Source: Fidelibacterota bacterium (GTDB taxonomy: Bacteria > Fidelibacterota > UBA8477 > JABMPR01). Taken from it: a stretch of DNA of 64,000 nucleotides. The notes under the pieces were generated by a model, which worked only from the letters and a program-made list of their open reading frames with translations, did no database searches and was not told where the DNA came from. A program made the position numbers and the translations under genes. The stretch covers positions 1-64,000 of the forward strand of contig JAJRSW010000055.1 of NCBI GenBank assembly GCA_024278595.1. Direction: 5' to 3'. Within the stretch, counting starts at the first letter, position 1; each line of letters starts with the position of its first letter. Shown here piece after piece: positions 8,811-17,371 of the stretch.

Positions 8811-8822
8811 GTGTCCAGGTAA
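8797..8822. repeat. Perfect 26-bp palindrome before maf
   Basis: TTACCTGGACAC followed by TAGTGTCCAGGTAA reads identically on both strands. It consists of the right terminal repeat of the MITE plus a third, outward copy of the same 9-12 bp. It ends 6 bp before the maf ATG, and its AGGTAA may act as the ribosome binding site. Confidence 0.8.
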
Positions 8823-8828
8823 GCAGTT

Positions 8829-9419
8829 ATGGATCCCACGATGCTGATCCTGGCCAGCGCTTCCCCACGACGTAAGTTGTTATTGGAGCAGATCGGTCTC
8901 TCCTTTGAGATCCATCCCAGTCAGGTACCTGAACCCGACTATACGGCTGGTGACCCTGTTGAATATGCAATTGGTTTGGCTGACTTGAAAGCGGCTGAGA
9001 TCTCCCTTCAATTTCCCACGGCCCTGGTGGTGGGCGCTGATACCATTGTAGTGGTGGATGACCGGGTACTGGGTAAACCGCTGGATGCAGCTTCAGCCAA
9101 AAACATGCTGGAATTGCTCTCTCATCGGACCCACCAGGTGATCACCGCTTATTGTTTCCGCTTGAGAAGCCGGGGGATCAGACAAAGCCATCATGTTCTA
9201 ACTCAGGTCCGCTTTAAAAAACTGCATGAGACTGAGATCGATGATTACATCCGTTCGGGGGCCCCATTTGATAAAGCCGGTGCTTATGGAATTCAGGATT
9301 ATTCAGGAATATTTGTCGATCATATCGAGGGCTGTTTTTACAATGTGGTGGGCTTCCCCCTATCAGATTTCAATTCCCGGCTCAGTGATCTGTTGCAAGA
9401 ATACCAGCTCAAGCTCTAA
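8829..9419 (+). CDS. maf: Maf family nucleotide pyrophosphatase
   Basis: A 196-residue protein with the Maf hallmark near the N-terminus (LILASASPRRKLLLEQIG), the catalytic GADTIVVVDDRVLGKP segment, the FDKAGAYGIQ motif and a C-terminal NVVGFPLSD. Maf proteins hydrolyse non-canonical or modified nucleoside triphosphates (dTTP/UTP/CTP-type), limiting misincorporation; some act in septum arrest. Length is typical. Two starts are possible (8829 and the ATG at 8841). The first is chosen because AGGTAA lies 7-9 nt upstream. Confidence 0.9.
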   Translation: MDPTMLILASASPRRKLLLEQIGLSFEIHPSQVPEPDYTAGDPVEYAIGLADLKAAEISLQFPTALVVGADTIVVVDDRVLGKPLDAASAKNMLELLSHRTHQVITAYCFRLRSRGIRQSHHVLTQVRFKKLHETEIDDYIRSGAPFDKAGAYGIQDYSGIFVDHIEGCFYNVVGFPLSDFNSRLSDLLQEYQLKL

Positions 9420-9736
9420 AAAAGATCCAGTTTCAGCATGTCTCAAAATTGATCGCAGCTTGATTGCAGTTCTGAATTGTCCAGGGCTTCGTTCAGAAAC
9501 ATCCCACAGCCCTGCTTTTTCTATCTGTGAAGATCTGTGTTTTATCAAGCCTGCCACGGCAGAGCTGAAAGCGAAGACGGGTGCCAAAGAACGAACTATG
9601 GACAGAATGGATTTGGTATTCCTCAAAATTTGTACCGATATATTCATGTCTAGAAAAGCTCCCGGACCTTCTCTGCGGTCTTGATTTATGGGGAAAAATC
9701 CTTAAACTCAGGAGCATTCAGCTTGGAGGAGCAGTC
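9420..9736. other. Intergenic region before the RodZ-like gene
   Basis: About 317 bp with frames open on both strands but none with recognisable protein sequence or a good ribosome binding site. I see no terminator or RNA gene. The frame continuing upstream from the RodZ-like gene into this stretch lacks domain similarity, so I do not include it in the gene. Confidence 0.4.
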
Positions 9737-10531
9737 GTGGCATTTCATGAAGACCTAAGAAACCATCGCCTTAAAAAAGGACTCATCCTGGAAGAGATAT
9801 CCGAGGACACCAAAATCAATGTCCGCATCCTGCAGGCGTTGGAACAGGGTGATTATCATATCCTCCCCGTTCCTTATGTACGTTTATTCATGAAAGCTTA
9901 TGCCCAAGCCATCGATTTTCCGGTTGAGGATATTTTGCGAGGCCTGGAAAACGAACTCAAGCTTACGGGAGAACAGGGTGGATCCAACCCCCTTTCATCT
10001 GATCTGGCTGGATCTGTGGATATGACCGGAGCTCTGATCTCCGATAATCAGAACATGCTTCAGACGGAGCGTGGCTCACAAAGCAATACCACCCGGCTGA
10101 TCGCTGGAATCATCGTACTGATTGTGGTGATCATATTTGGTAAAAGTCTGCTCAGACCGAATACACCTGCCTCACAAACACCACAACGTCCATTGCTACC
10201 TGCCATAAATTTGAATTTGAGCCTTGATTCACTTGACCTGCCTGATTCATTGTTCTCGCCTCAGTCCAAGGGACTGACCATTACCTCTGCCGACTTTTTA
10301 TCCATCGTCCGTCAACAGGTTAACAAGCCAAGTGATACGCTATTCCAGGAACCTGGCAGATCTTTGACCATAGTGTTCTCAGATTCCATGCAACTGAAAA
10401 TGTACCCCAGCAGTGCCGTGTTCATCTCCATTCAAAAAGACACCTTACCTGGTTCCCCTTTCAACAATGCCTGGTTGGTTATTTCTGCCGATTCCACCAG
10501 CGGACAGTTGCGGACCTATCCCTCCCTGTGA
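9737..10531 (+). CDS. RodZ-like helix-turn-helix membrane protein
   Basis: A 264-residue protein from a GTG preceded by GGAGGA at 6 nt. The upstream in-frame extension to 9581 has no such support. Residues 3-70 form the HTH_25 domain (EDLRNHRLKKGLILEEISED, then ILQALEQGDYHILPVPYVRLFMKAYA). A linker leads to one membrane helix (RLIAGIIVLIVVIIFGKSLL) and a Ser/Thr/Pro-rich periplasmic part. RodZ links MreB to the elongation machinery. The C-terminal domain is not the usual DUF4115, so the assignment rests on the N-terminal domain and the topology. Placement just before the division cluster supports a cell-shape role. Confidence 0.7.
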   Translation: MAFHEDLRNHRLKKGLILEEISEDTKINVRILQALEQGDYHILPVPYVRLFMKAYAQAIDFPVEDILRGLENELKLTGEQGGSNPLSSDLAGSVDMTGALISDNQNMLQTERGSQSNTTRLIAGIIVLIVVIIFGKSLLRPNTPASQTPQRPLLPAINLNLSLDSLDLPDSLFSPQSKGLTITSADFLSIVRQQVNKPSDTLFQEPGRSLTIVFSDSMQLKMYPSSAVFISIQKDTLPGSPFNNAWLVISADSTSGQLRTYPSL

Positions 10532-10568
10532 TCTGATTTCAGGGAGTTCCTTCGATCTAGCTTATTAG

Positions 10569-10594
10569 CGACGATTTGGATCGTCGTTTTTTTT
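10569..10594 (+). terminator. Rho-independent terminator after the RodZ-like gene
   Basis: A 7-bp perfect stem CGACGAT/ATCGTCG with loop TTGG is followed by eight T. It separates the maf/RodZ-like genes from the dcw cluster. Confidence 0.9.
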
Positions 10595-10817
10595 ACCGCC
10601 TACCGGTTGAGCTGGTTGTAAACCAGGGTTTTTAACCCACAAAAGCTATATCGGCTCCATCGGCCTGCTCAGGCCTGACTGGCCTCAAGCAACGTATCTT
10701 GTTGTTTATATGCGCCTTATCATCAACAACTGATTGGTTTATTCGCTTTCCTTAGAGGGTTGCGCAGCCAGTTCTACCTGGTATGGATTCAAAGAATTTT
10801 ACTTTTTTGCTTGGTTT
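10595..10817. other. Leader region of the dcw cluster
   Basis: No gene is visible between the terminator and the MraZ boxes. A weak promoter-like pair, TTGCGC (10760) and TATGGA (10782) with a 16-bp spacer, lies in front of the boxes. I would not rely on it. Confidence 0.3.
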
Positions 10818-10854
10818 GTGGGTAGTTTTACCTAATTTATGGGTAATAGTGGGT
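10818..10854 (+). promoter_or_regulatory. MraZ operator boxes upstream of mraZ
   Basis: GTGGGT at 10818, ATGGGT at 10839 and GTGGGT at 10849 stand 21 and 10 bp apart, so all lie on one helix face. Regularly spaced GTGGG repeats before mraZ are the known binding sites of MraZ, which represses its own dcw operon. One repeat position (about 10828) seems lost. Autoregulation is inferred from the family. Confidence 0.7.
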
Positions 10855-10889
10855 GATAATCCCTAACTATTCAATTGCTGAAACGGGAA

Positions 10890-11351
10890 ATGGGAACAAA
10901 AACATTTACAGGCGAATTTCGTTATTCAATCGATTCTAAAGGTCGGGTGAATATTCCTGCGAAATTCAGAAAAGCGTTACCGGAGACCAGTGAGGATACT
11001 TTCGTGGTAACTCGAGGCTTGGATGAGAACATCATCGCCTACTCATTGGACAAGTGGCAGCAGATCGAGGAAGAATTACTGAAGCTTTCTTCCCGCCTAC
11101 CAGGGCACCGTGCGTATAAACGCCAGGCGACCCGCTTTGCCTCGCCGCTCAAATTCGATAGCCAAGGTCGCGTCGCGATTCCAGCCAATCTGCTGCAACA
11201 TGCCGGGATTGAGAAAGACGTCGTGATCATTGGGATGATCGATGAAATCGAAATTTGGGATCCGGAAATTTTAAAACGCTATGAGGAAACTGTGTTCCAA
11301 CTTGATGCTGAGGATATTGAAGCCATTGACAATTATACCAGATCGTCGTGA
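10890..11351 (+). CDS. mraZ: Transcriptional regulator MraZ
   Basis: A 153-residue protein with two AbrB/MraZ half-domains: FTGEFRYSIDSKGRVNIPAKF near the N-terminus and the matching SPLKFDSQGRVAIPANLL near residue 90. MraZ forms ring-shaped oligomers that bind GTGGG repeats in its own promoter. I choose the ATG at 10890 because it gives the family-length N-terminus. A TTG 15 bp upstream is also open, and neither has a strong ribosome binding site. The stop codon overlaps the rsmH GTG (GTGA), starting a run of overlapped genes through ftsZ. Confidence 0.93.
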   Translation: MGTKTFTGEFRYSIDSKGRVNIPAKFRKALPETSEDTFVVTRGLDENIIAYSLDKWQQIEEELLKLSSRLPGHRAYKRQATRFASPLKFDSQGRVAIPANLLQHAGIEKDVVIIGMIDEIEIWDPEILKRYEETVFQLDAEDIEAIDNYTRSS

Positions 11352-12298
11352 GTCAGCCAGCTCAGACGCAATTTCGTCACACACCAGTTCTGGTGAGCGA
11401 GGTTTGCGAGCTGCTGGTCAACGATCTTTCCGGGATATATGTGGATGGGACCTTCGGTCTCGGTGGACACACAAAAGCACTTTCCGCCCTGCTGAATGTT
11501 GATGCAACATTAATTGGCATAGATCAGGATCAAACTGCTCTTGCGCAATTCCCCCCTTCCCTAGTACAGCAATCCCTGCACCTGGTGTGCACAAACTTTG
11601 AGAATTTGAATCAGGTTCTAAACGACCTGAATATCAATAAAGTTCATGGGATCCTGCTGGATCTCGGACTGAATTCCTTCTCGCTGGATGATCCCGAGCG
11701 AGGATTTGCCTTCAGTCTCCCAGGCCCCCTGGACATGCGTTTTGACAGATCAAATGAACTGACAGCAGAAATCGTGGTGAACACGTATTCGCAAGAGCAG
11801 CTGGCGAATATCATTTATCGCTATGGAGAAGAGAGGAATAGTCGCAGGATAGCGCGTAGAATCGTGGAAATGCGGACCAGCAAAAAATTAACCCGGAGTG
11901 ATGAGCTAAAACAGGCTGTCATGAAGAGTGTGGATCCCCGCTTCCGCAACAAATCTCTGGCCAGAGTATTTCAGGCCTTTCGAATCGAAGTCAATCGCGA
12001 AATGGACGTTCTGGCTCAGGTGCTGGATGCCGCCACAGATGTACTGGTCCCTGGTGGTCGCCTGGCAGTGATCAGTTATCATTCTCTGGAAGACCGGATG
12101 GTCAAAATGCACTTTCGGGAATTGTCTAGAGATGTACCTCGTCAACCAGGCATGGTTGATACTGAGGTAAAAATTCCGTTCCTGAAAAGAATTACCGGTA
12201 AACCCGTGGTGGCGCAGCCTTCAGAAGCTTCCCAGAATCCACGGGCACGCAGCGCCAAGCTGCGGGTCGCAGAGAGGACCACTCATGCGACACAGTGA
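11348..12298 (+). CDS. rsmH: 16S rRNA (cytosine1402-N4)-methyltransferase RsmH
   Basis: A 316-residue SAM-dependent enzyme that methylates N4 of C1402 in 16S rRNA. Visible motifs are HTPVLVSEV (residue 11), the SAM-binding VDGTFGLGGHT (32-42), GIDQDQTAL (57-65), the LLDLGLNSFSLDDPERGF segment with GPLDMRFD, and ISYHSLEDRMVK near residue 240. The GTG start overlaps the mraZ stop by 4 bp, and the 3' end overlaps ftsL by 14 bp. Length is standard. Confidence 0.95.
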   Translation: MSQPAQTQFRHTPVLVSEVCELLVNDLSGIYVDGTFGLGGHTKALSALLNVDATLIGIDQDQTALAQFPPSLVQQSLHLVCTNFENLNQVLNDLNINKVHGILLDLGLNSFSLDDPERGFAFSLPGPLDMRFDRSNELTAEIVVNTYSQEQLANIIYRYGEERNSRRIARRIVEMRTSKKLTRSDELKQAVMKSVDPRFRNKSLARVFQAFRIEVNREMDVLAQVLDAATDVLVPGGRLAVISYHSLEDRMVKMHFRELSRDVPRQPGMVDTEVKIPFLKRITGKPVVAQPSEASQNPRARSAKLRVAERTTHATQ

Positions 12299-12584
12299 GA
12301 CGGGACGTGAGATCCTGAAAACTATTCTATATATCGGTATGGTGCCCATCGTGGCCGCTCTGTTATTTCTGTATGTCTGGCTCGGCGAAGAAGTTCGGAC
12401 AAGTGCCGTAAAACTGGACTCACTTAAGACCCGGGAGATCAAGCTCCGTGGCGAGTACAATCTGGTGCTGAGCGAACGAAATCGCCTCCACCGCCCGGAC
12501 AACCTATCCAAATTGGCCCGTGAGAACCTGGGATTGATCCAGCCGAATCCAGAAACCCGCGAGATCAGAGTCAGACTAAAATGA
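12285..12584 (+). CDS. ftsL: FtsL-like divisome protein
   Basis: A 99-residue bitopic protein: short basic N-terminus, one helix (residues 13-33, LYIGMVPIVAALLFLYVWLG), then a leucine-rich periplasmic coiled coil ending in LARENLGLIQPNPET. That end is the FtsL/DivIC-type motif. FtsL forms a complex with FtsB and FtsQ that activates septal wall synthesis. Sequence is poorly conserved across the family, so the name rests on topology, the terminal motif and its place between rsmH and ftsI. It overlaps both neighbours. Confidence 0.8.
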   Translation: MRHSETGREILKTILYIGMVPIVAALLFLYVWLGEEVRTSAVKLDSLKTREIKLRGEYNLVLSERNRLHRPDNLSKLARENLGLIQPNPETREIRVRLK

Positions 12585-14551
12585 GTATGACCTATAAGAA
12601 ATTTCGTGGTCGCTATATTATCGTAGTTATGGGTTCGGTCCTGATCTGGACCATGTTGGTGTTTCGCATGTTCTTTATCCAGGTCATTGATGCAGAAAGT
12701 CTGGGAATTGCCATTGAATCCAGATTTGAGGCCAAGGTTTCGGTGCCACCCTTGCGCGGTAATTTTTTCGACCGGAATGGCAAAAAGCTCACTGACAATT
12801 CTGAACATTTCACCTTTGCTGCCCGACCAGGAAAAGTCAAAGATAAAGATGCCATCGCCCGACTGTTCAGCAAAACCTTTAACAAGTCAAAGCAATATTA
12901 CCTGAATCTTTTAAACTCAAAGAAATCATTCATTTACCTTGAGCGGAATGTCAATCCAATCTTGGGACGGGAACTGGGTCAGGGTCTGCTCCCAACCGGT
13001 GTGCAGGTTGAATCCAATGTTCGTCGTTATTACCCCTACGGTGATGTGGCAGCGCCTTTAATCGGTTTTGTGGGTACCGAGAATCATGGATTATCCGGAC
13101 TGGAAGCCCATTATGATCATCAATTAGCAGGCATTGAAGGCTGGAAAGAGCGGGGGTCCGATGGACGCGGCAATACGCGTATTCGGGGAAGCTTCAAGGA
13201 ACAGAGGCCGATCAACGGTGATAATATTTTTCTAACAATTGATATAGACCTGCAGGTAATCATTGAAGATGAATTACGATCCGCCGTTGAACGACATAAA
13301 GCGGATCGGGCCATGGCCGTTCTGGTCGATCCTCATACGGGAGAGGTGCTGGCTCTGGCAAATGTGCCCAGCTTTAATCCGAATTCTCGTGCAGACCTGA
13401 CTCAGGAATCACTTACCTCCCACCCCATCATGTCGGCCTTTGAACCCGGTTCTACCTTCAAGGTAATTGGGGCCACCGCCTTGCTGGAGAATAACGCAGT
13501 GCATCCCATGGATGTCCTCTTCTGTGAAAATGGAAAGTTTTCAATCCACGGTATCAGTATCAAAGACTGGCGGCCATTTGACAATCTGACCTTCTCAGAA
13601 GTGCTTCAAAATTCATCGAATATCGGCGTCATTAAAGCCATGGAAAAATTGGAAGCCTCCAAGCTGTTCAGGACTGCCAGAAAATTTGGCTTCAGCGAAA
13701 AGAGTGGTATTCAATTCCCCTATGAGAATACGGGGTCCCTTAAAAACAATAAATACTGGTCAAGCGTCTCCAAATCTGAGATCGCCATTGGTTATGAGGT
13801 ATCGGTTACCTGTTTGCAACTGGCAATGGCCTATGCCGCTATCGGGAATGGTGGGGTACTCCTGAAACCGCAATTGGTTAGGAATATTACCACGCCAGGT
13901 GGCCATGAACAGACAGTTGACCAGATGGATGCTATTCGCCAGGTGGCTTCTGAAAACACCATGCGCACCCTGGCGGATATCCTGGAAAAAGCAGTCTCTC
14001 AGGGTACCGGATCCCACGCCTTTTTGCCCAGCCTGAGGATCGCAGGAAAAACTGGAACCGCAAAAAAGATCCGGAATGGTAGATATGTCAGTGAATATAT
14101 GGCTTCATTTGCCAGTTTTTTTCCAGCCAATGATCCTAAGTATGCTCTAATCGTGGTCGTGGATCATCCCAGGGCCGGTGGCTATACTGGTGGTATGGTG
14201 GCTGCCCCCATCGCAAAACAGATCTATCGGCGGATTCATAACCTGAATGGCATCTCTCAAAAACATTACCTACAGGCAGCCAATTCGTCCCCTTCGGACC
14301 AGGCCGGGGATTCCCCATCTTTAACGGGGCAATTACTCAGTGCTGTTATTCCGGTAATAAAAGCAAATGCTGGACAACTTATTATGCCTGACCTAAAAGG
14401 TCTGAGTATGAAGATGAGCCTCTCAGGCCTTTATGCCATGGGACTGACCCCCGTTCCACACGGCAGCGGGCGCGTCATCAGACAGGTGCCTTCAGCCGGT
14501 AAAAAACTGAGCACAGGTCAAACTGTTGAGATCTATTTGGGTGAACTATGA
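12581..14551 (+). CDS. ftsI: Septal transpeptidase FtsI/PBP3-type with PASTA domain
   Basis: A 656-residue class B penicillin-binding protein. It has an N-terminal anchor (residues 12-34), the non-penicillin-binding domain (PPLRGNFFDRNG, RRYYPYGDVAAPLIGFVG) and the transpeptidase with its three active-site motifs: STFK (291-294), SSN (345-347) and KTGT (490-493). One C-terminal PASTA domain (about 598-656, PDLKGLSMKMSLSGLYAMGL) is present. The enzyme cross-links septal peptidoglycan with FtsW. PASTA is typical of the SpoVD/FtsI proteins of many FCB and Gram-positive bacteria. It overlaps ftsL and murE by 4 bp each. Confidence 0.95.
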   Translation: MSMTYKKFRGRYIIVVMGSVLIWTMLVFRMFFIQVIDAESLGIAIESRFEAKVSVPPLRGNFFDRNGKKLTDNSEHFTFAARPGKVKDKDAIARLFSKTFNKSKQYYLNLLNSKKSFIYLERNVNPILGRELGQGLLPTGVQVESNVRRYYPYGDVAAPLIGFVGTENHGLSGLEAHYDHQLAGIEGWKERGSDGRGNTRIRGSFKEQRPINGDNIFLTIDIDLQVIIEDELRSAVERHKADRAMAVLVDPHTGEVLALANVPSFNPNSRADLTQESLTSHPIMSAFEPGSTFKVIGATALLENNAVHPMDVLFCENGKFSIHGISIKDWRPFDNLTFSEVLQNSSNIGVIKAMEKLEASKLFRTARKFGFSEKSGIQFPYENTGSLKNNKYWSSVSKSEIAIGYEVSVTCLQLAMAYAAIGNGGVLLKPQLVRNITTPGGHEQTVDQMDAIRQVASENTMRTLADILEKAVSQGTGSHAFLPSLRIAGKTGTAKKIRNGRYVSEYMASFASFFPANDPKYALIVVVDHPRAGGYTGGMVAAPIAKQIYRRIHNLNGISQKHYLQAANSSPSDQAGDSPSLTGQLLSAVIPVIKANAGQLIMPDLKGLSMKMSLSGLYAMGLTPVPHGSGRVIRQVPSAGKKLSTGQTVEIYLGEL

Positions 14552-16020
14552 ATCTGAATAAGCTCAACGCCAATGTATCGAACATTATTGAGGTCAAGGG
14601 TCAGCCGGATCTAAATATTTCAGGGATCAGTTACGATTCCCGCCAAGTTCAGCCCGGTTTTTTATTTATTGCCATACGGGGCCTGGTCTCTGATGGTCAT
14701 AACTATATCCCAGCCGCTATCCAGGCTGGTGCCGTTGCCATCGTGTATGATCGAGGGGATCTGGCCATCTCTGCTGATGTGACGGCCATCCTGGTAGAGG
14801 ATTCCCGGATGATCCTGCCTGATATCGCAGCTACTTATTATGGACATCCCGAGGAGGATCTCAGGCTGGTTGGTATTACCGGTACCAACGGAAAAACCAC
14901 TACCAACTACTTTGTCCAGCATCTACTCACGGACTCCATGCTCAAGACAGGCCGGATCGGCACCACTGGAGCGGCCATGGGTGATGTGAACATCGATCTG
15001 ATGCACACAACCCCTGAATCTGCAGATCTTTACGAAATACTCGCCGAATTCGTAGCCCATGGCGCCGAGGCGGTGACCCTGGAAGTATCCTCGCATGCTC
15101 TGGCTCAGAATCGGGTGGAGGGACTCAGTTTTGATGTGGCTGTCTATACCAATCTCACTCAGGACCATTTGGACTACCATGGTTCTTTCGAGGAATATCT
15201 GACTGCCAAACAACTCCTGTTCAAGGGGCTGTCAGAAGAGTCAGTTGCCATCGTAAATACAGACGACCCGTTTTCAGCAAGAATTATCGAAGTGTGTGTG
15301 GCGAAGATCGTCCGTTATGGGTATAACGCCCAGGCAGAATACCGGATCCTTGATCATTCCATCAATCGTGATGGTGTAGAATTATCTTTAGAGACACCCG
15401 CCGGTCGGCGAAAACTTCAAGTGAACACCGTTGGCAGTTTTAACTATTACAACTTCCTGGCAGCCTATGCTGCAGCAGTGGAGTTGGAATGTGATATCGA
15501 AAAGGTCGAGGCAGCTGCCCAGACCCTGCCGGCGGTGCCTGGTCGCCTCGAAAAGATGGCCAATTCAGCCCCGTTCACTGTGTTTGTGGACTATGCTCAC
15601 ACACCTGATGCCATGGAAACCATCCTGAACACCCTGGTTGAGGCTTACCCTGACCAGAAGCTCATCTCTGTTTTTGGCTGCGGTGGAGATCGTGATCAGG
15701 GGAAACGCCCCCTCATGGGTGAGATCGCTACCCGTTTATCCACCCACACGATCCTGACTGATGACAATCCGCGCACAGAGTCACCCATAGCCATTATTGA
15801 TGCCATAGCGGCTGGCTGTAAAGACCGGAAGAACTATGAGATCATCCAGGATCGCAGCAGCGCATTGGAAGCGGCCCTCCAGCAGGCACAGCCAGGTGAT
15901 ATTATTGCCATTCTGGGCAAGGGTCATGAGCAGTATCAGGAGATCATGGGGAAGCGTAAACCTTATAGTGATATGGACCTGGTGAACCAATTCATGGAGC
16001 AGCATGGCTATTTTGCATGA
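14548..16020 (+). CDS. murE: UDP-MurNAc-L-Ala-D-Glu:meso-diaminopimelate ligase MurE
   Basis: A 490-residue Mur ligase adding the third residue of the stem peptide. It has the N-terminal domain motif GISYDSRQVQPGFLFIAIRG, the ATP loop TGTNGKTTT (111-119), the central HTTPES, and DDNPRTE (406-412). The DNPR motif is the known determinant of meso-diaminopimelate (not lysine) selection, which predicts a DAP-type, Gram-negative wall. The start ATG overlaps the ftsI stop, and the 3' end overlaps murF by 17 bp. Confidence 0.96.
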   Translation: MNLNKLNANVSNIIEVKGQPDLNISGISYDSRQVQPGFLFIAIRGLVSDGHNYIPAAIQAGAVAIVYDRGDLAISADVTAILVEDSRMILPDIAATYYGHPEEDLRLVGITGTNGKTTTNYFVQHLLTDSMLKTGRIGTTGAAMGDVNIDLMHTTPESADLYEILAEFVAHGAEAVTLEVSSHALAQNRVEGLSFDVAVYTNLTQDHLDYHGSFEEYLTAKQLLFKGLSEESVAIVNTDDPFSARIIEVCVAKIVRYGYNAQAEYRILDHSINRDGVELSLETPAGRRKLQVNTVGSFNYYNFLAAYAAAVELECDIEKVEAAAQTLPAVPGRLEKMANSAPFTVFVDYAHTPDAMETILNTLVEAYPDQKLISVFGCGGDRDQGKRPLMGEIATRLSTHTILTDDNPRTESPIAIIDAIAAGCKDRKNYEIIQDRSSALEAALQQAQPGDIIAILGKGHEQYQEIMGKRKPYSDMDLVNQFMEQHGYFA

Positions 16021-17371
16021 GACCCTGACATCGCTCCCTGATATCAAGATCTTGGGAGTGTTTGACTCCCCAATTACCGGTGTCAGTATTGATACTCGAA
16101 GCTTAAATGCCGGAGATCTCTTCGTGGCATTTATTGGTACCCAGGTGGATGGTCATGACTTTATCCCAAAAGCCATTTCCCGTGGCGCTTCAGCCGTCAT
16201 GGCCTCCACTTTCTGGGACGGATGTGAGCATTGGGACGCCCCCATCCCGCTGATTATAACCGAGGATCCGGTAAAAACACTGGCTGACCTGGCCACTGCA
16301 CACCGGAAACGTTTCCAGATACCGCTCATCGCCATCACCGGAACGAATGGAAAAACCTCCACCAAAAACCTGCTCACCCATATTCTTGAAAGGCGATTTA
16401 CGGTTTTGAGCACAAAGGGTAATCTTAATAATCACATTGGTTTACCAATGACCATCCTGAACCTGGACCAAAGCCATGAGATGGCCGTTATTGAGATGGG
16501 AGCCAGTCAGCAGGGTGATATCGAATACCTGTGTAAGATCGCTCAACCCACCCAGGGGCTCATCACGAACATCAGTCTGGCTCATATTGAATATTTTCAC
16601 GACCTGGAAACCATCCAGGCCACCAAGGGAGAGCTTTTTCAGTACCTGTGTGAGCATGAGGGTCGCTCATTTGTCAATATCGATGATGCCCTAGTTGAAC
16701 AATTGGCCGAGATATGTACCAATCCCATCAAATTCGGTTTTCAAATGGTTCGGGAAAGATCCTATGGAATGACCGGACCTGATGAACAGGGTTGTTACGA
16801 TATTTCTTTCGGAAAATATTCTGCTCACCTGACCCAGCCTGGGAAAGCCAGCGCCTGGAATGCAGCGGCTGCCATCACCATCGCTTTGCAAAACGGTCTG
16901 CGCTTTGATCAGGTAAAGAGTGCCCTGGAAGATTACCCCGGAGAACAGGGCCGCATGGAGTATGAATTGGTTGGGGCAGTTCACTTTTTCAACGATGCCT
17001 ATAACGCCAATCCAGCCAGCGTAAAAGCAGGCTTTGAGACGGTATCTGAGTTGAACAAATCCTCGCGCAAGATCTTGATCTTTGCTGATATGTTGGAATT
17101 AGGAGCACACAGCCCGGCCTTACATGCAATTGCCGGTGAGCAAATGGCCATTGCCGGGTTTGATCACATCATCCTGTTCGGGGAAGAGGTGCAGGCCAGT
17201 GCCCAAAAGCTCAATGAATTAGGCTATCATTCAGTTTATCACGACCCCCATAAAGCTTCCGCCATTCGACACTTCCTGGAACACATTGCCCCTGGTGATG
17301 TGGTGTACCTGAAGGGATCACGTAGTATGCAATTGGAGGCTTTCATCAACGCCTATAAGGAACAGAACTAA
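16004..17371 (+). CDS. murF: UDP-MurNAc-tripeptide:D-Ala-D-Ala ligase MurF
   Basis: A 455-residue Mur ligase completing the UDP-MurNAc-pentapeptide. Motifs: GVSIDTRSLNAGDLFVAFIG (residues 26-45), the ATP loop TGTNGKTST (112-120), then VIEMGASQQGDIEYL and NDAYNANPASV. The ATG at 16004 lies within the last codons of murE (17-bp overlap). The stop TAA overlaps the mraY ATG by one base. Length and order are standard. Confidence 0.95.
   Translation: MAILHETLTSLPDIKILGVFDSPITGVSIDTRSLNAGDLFVAFIGTQVDGHDFIPKAISRGASAVMASTFWDGCEHWDAPIPLIITEDPVKTLADLATAHRKRFQIPLIAITGTNGKTSTKNLLTHILERRFTVLSTKGNLNNHIGLPMTILNLDQSHEMAVIEMGASQQGDIEYLCKIAQPTQGLITNISLAHIEYFHDLETIQATKGELFQYLCEHEGRSFVNIDDALVEQLAEICTNPIKFGFQMVRERSYGMTGPDEQGCYDISFGKYSAHLTQPGKASAWNAAAAITIALQNGLRFDQVKSALEDYPGEQGRMEYELVGAVHFFNDAYNANPASVKAGFETVSELNKSSRKILIFADMLELGAHSPALHAIAGEQMAIAGFDHIILFGEEVQASAQKLNELGYHSVYHDPHKASAIRHFLEHIAPGDVVYLKGSRSMQLEAFINAYKEQN

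Noticed and set aside
9363-9717. Minus-strand frames between maf and the RodZ-like gene
   Set aside because: Two overlapping frames in different phases, neither with family resemblance or ribosome binding site.
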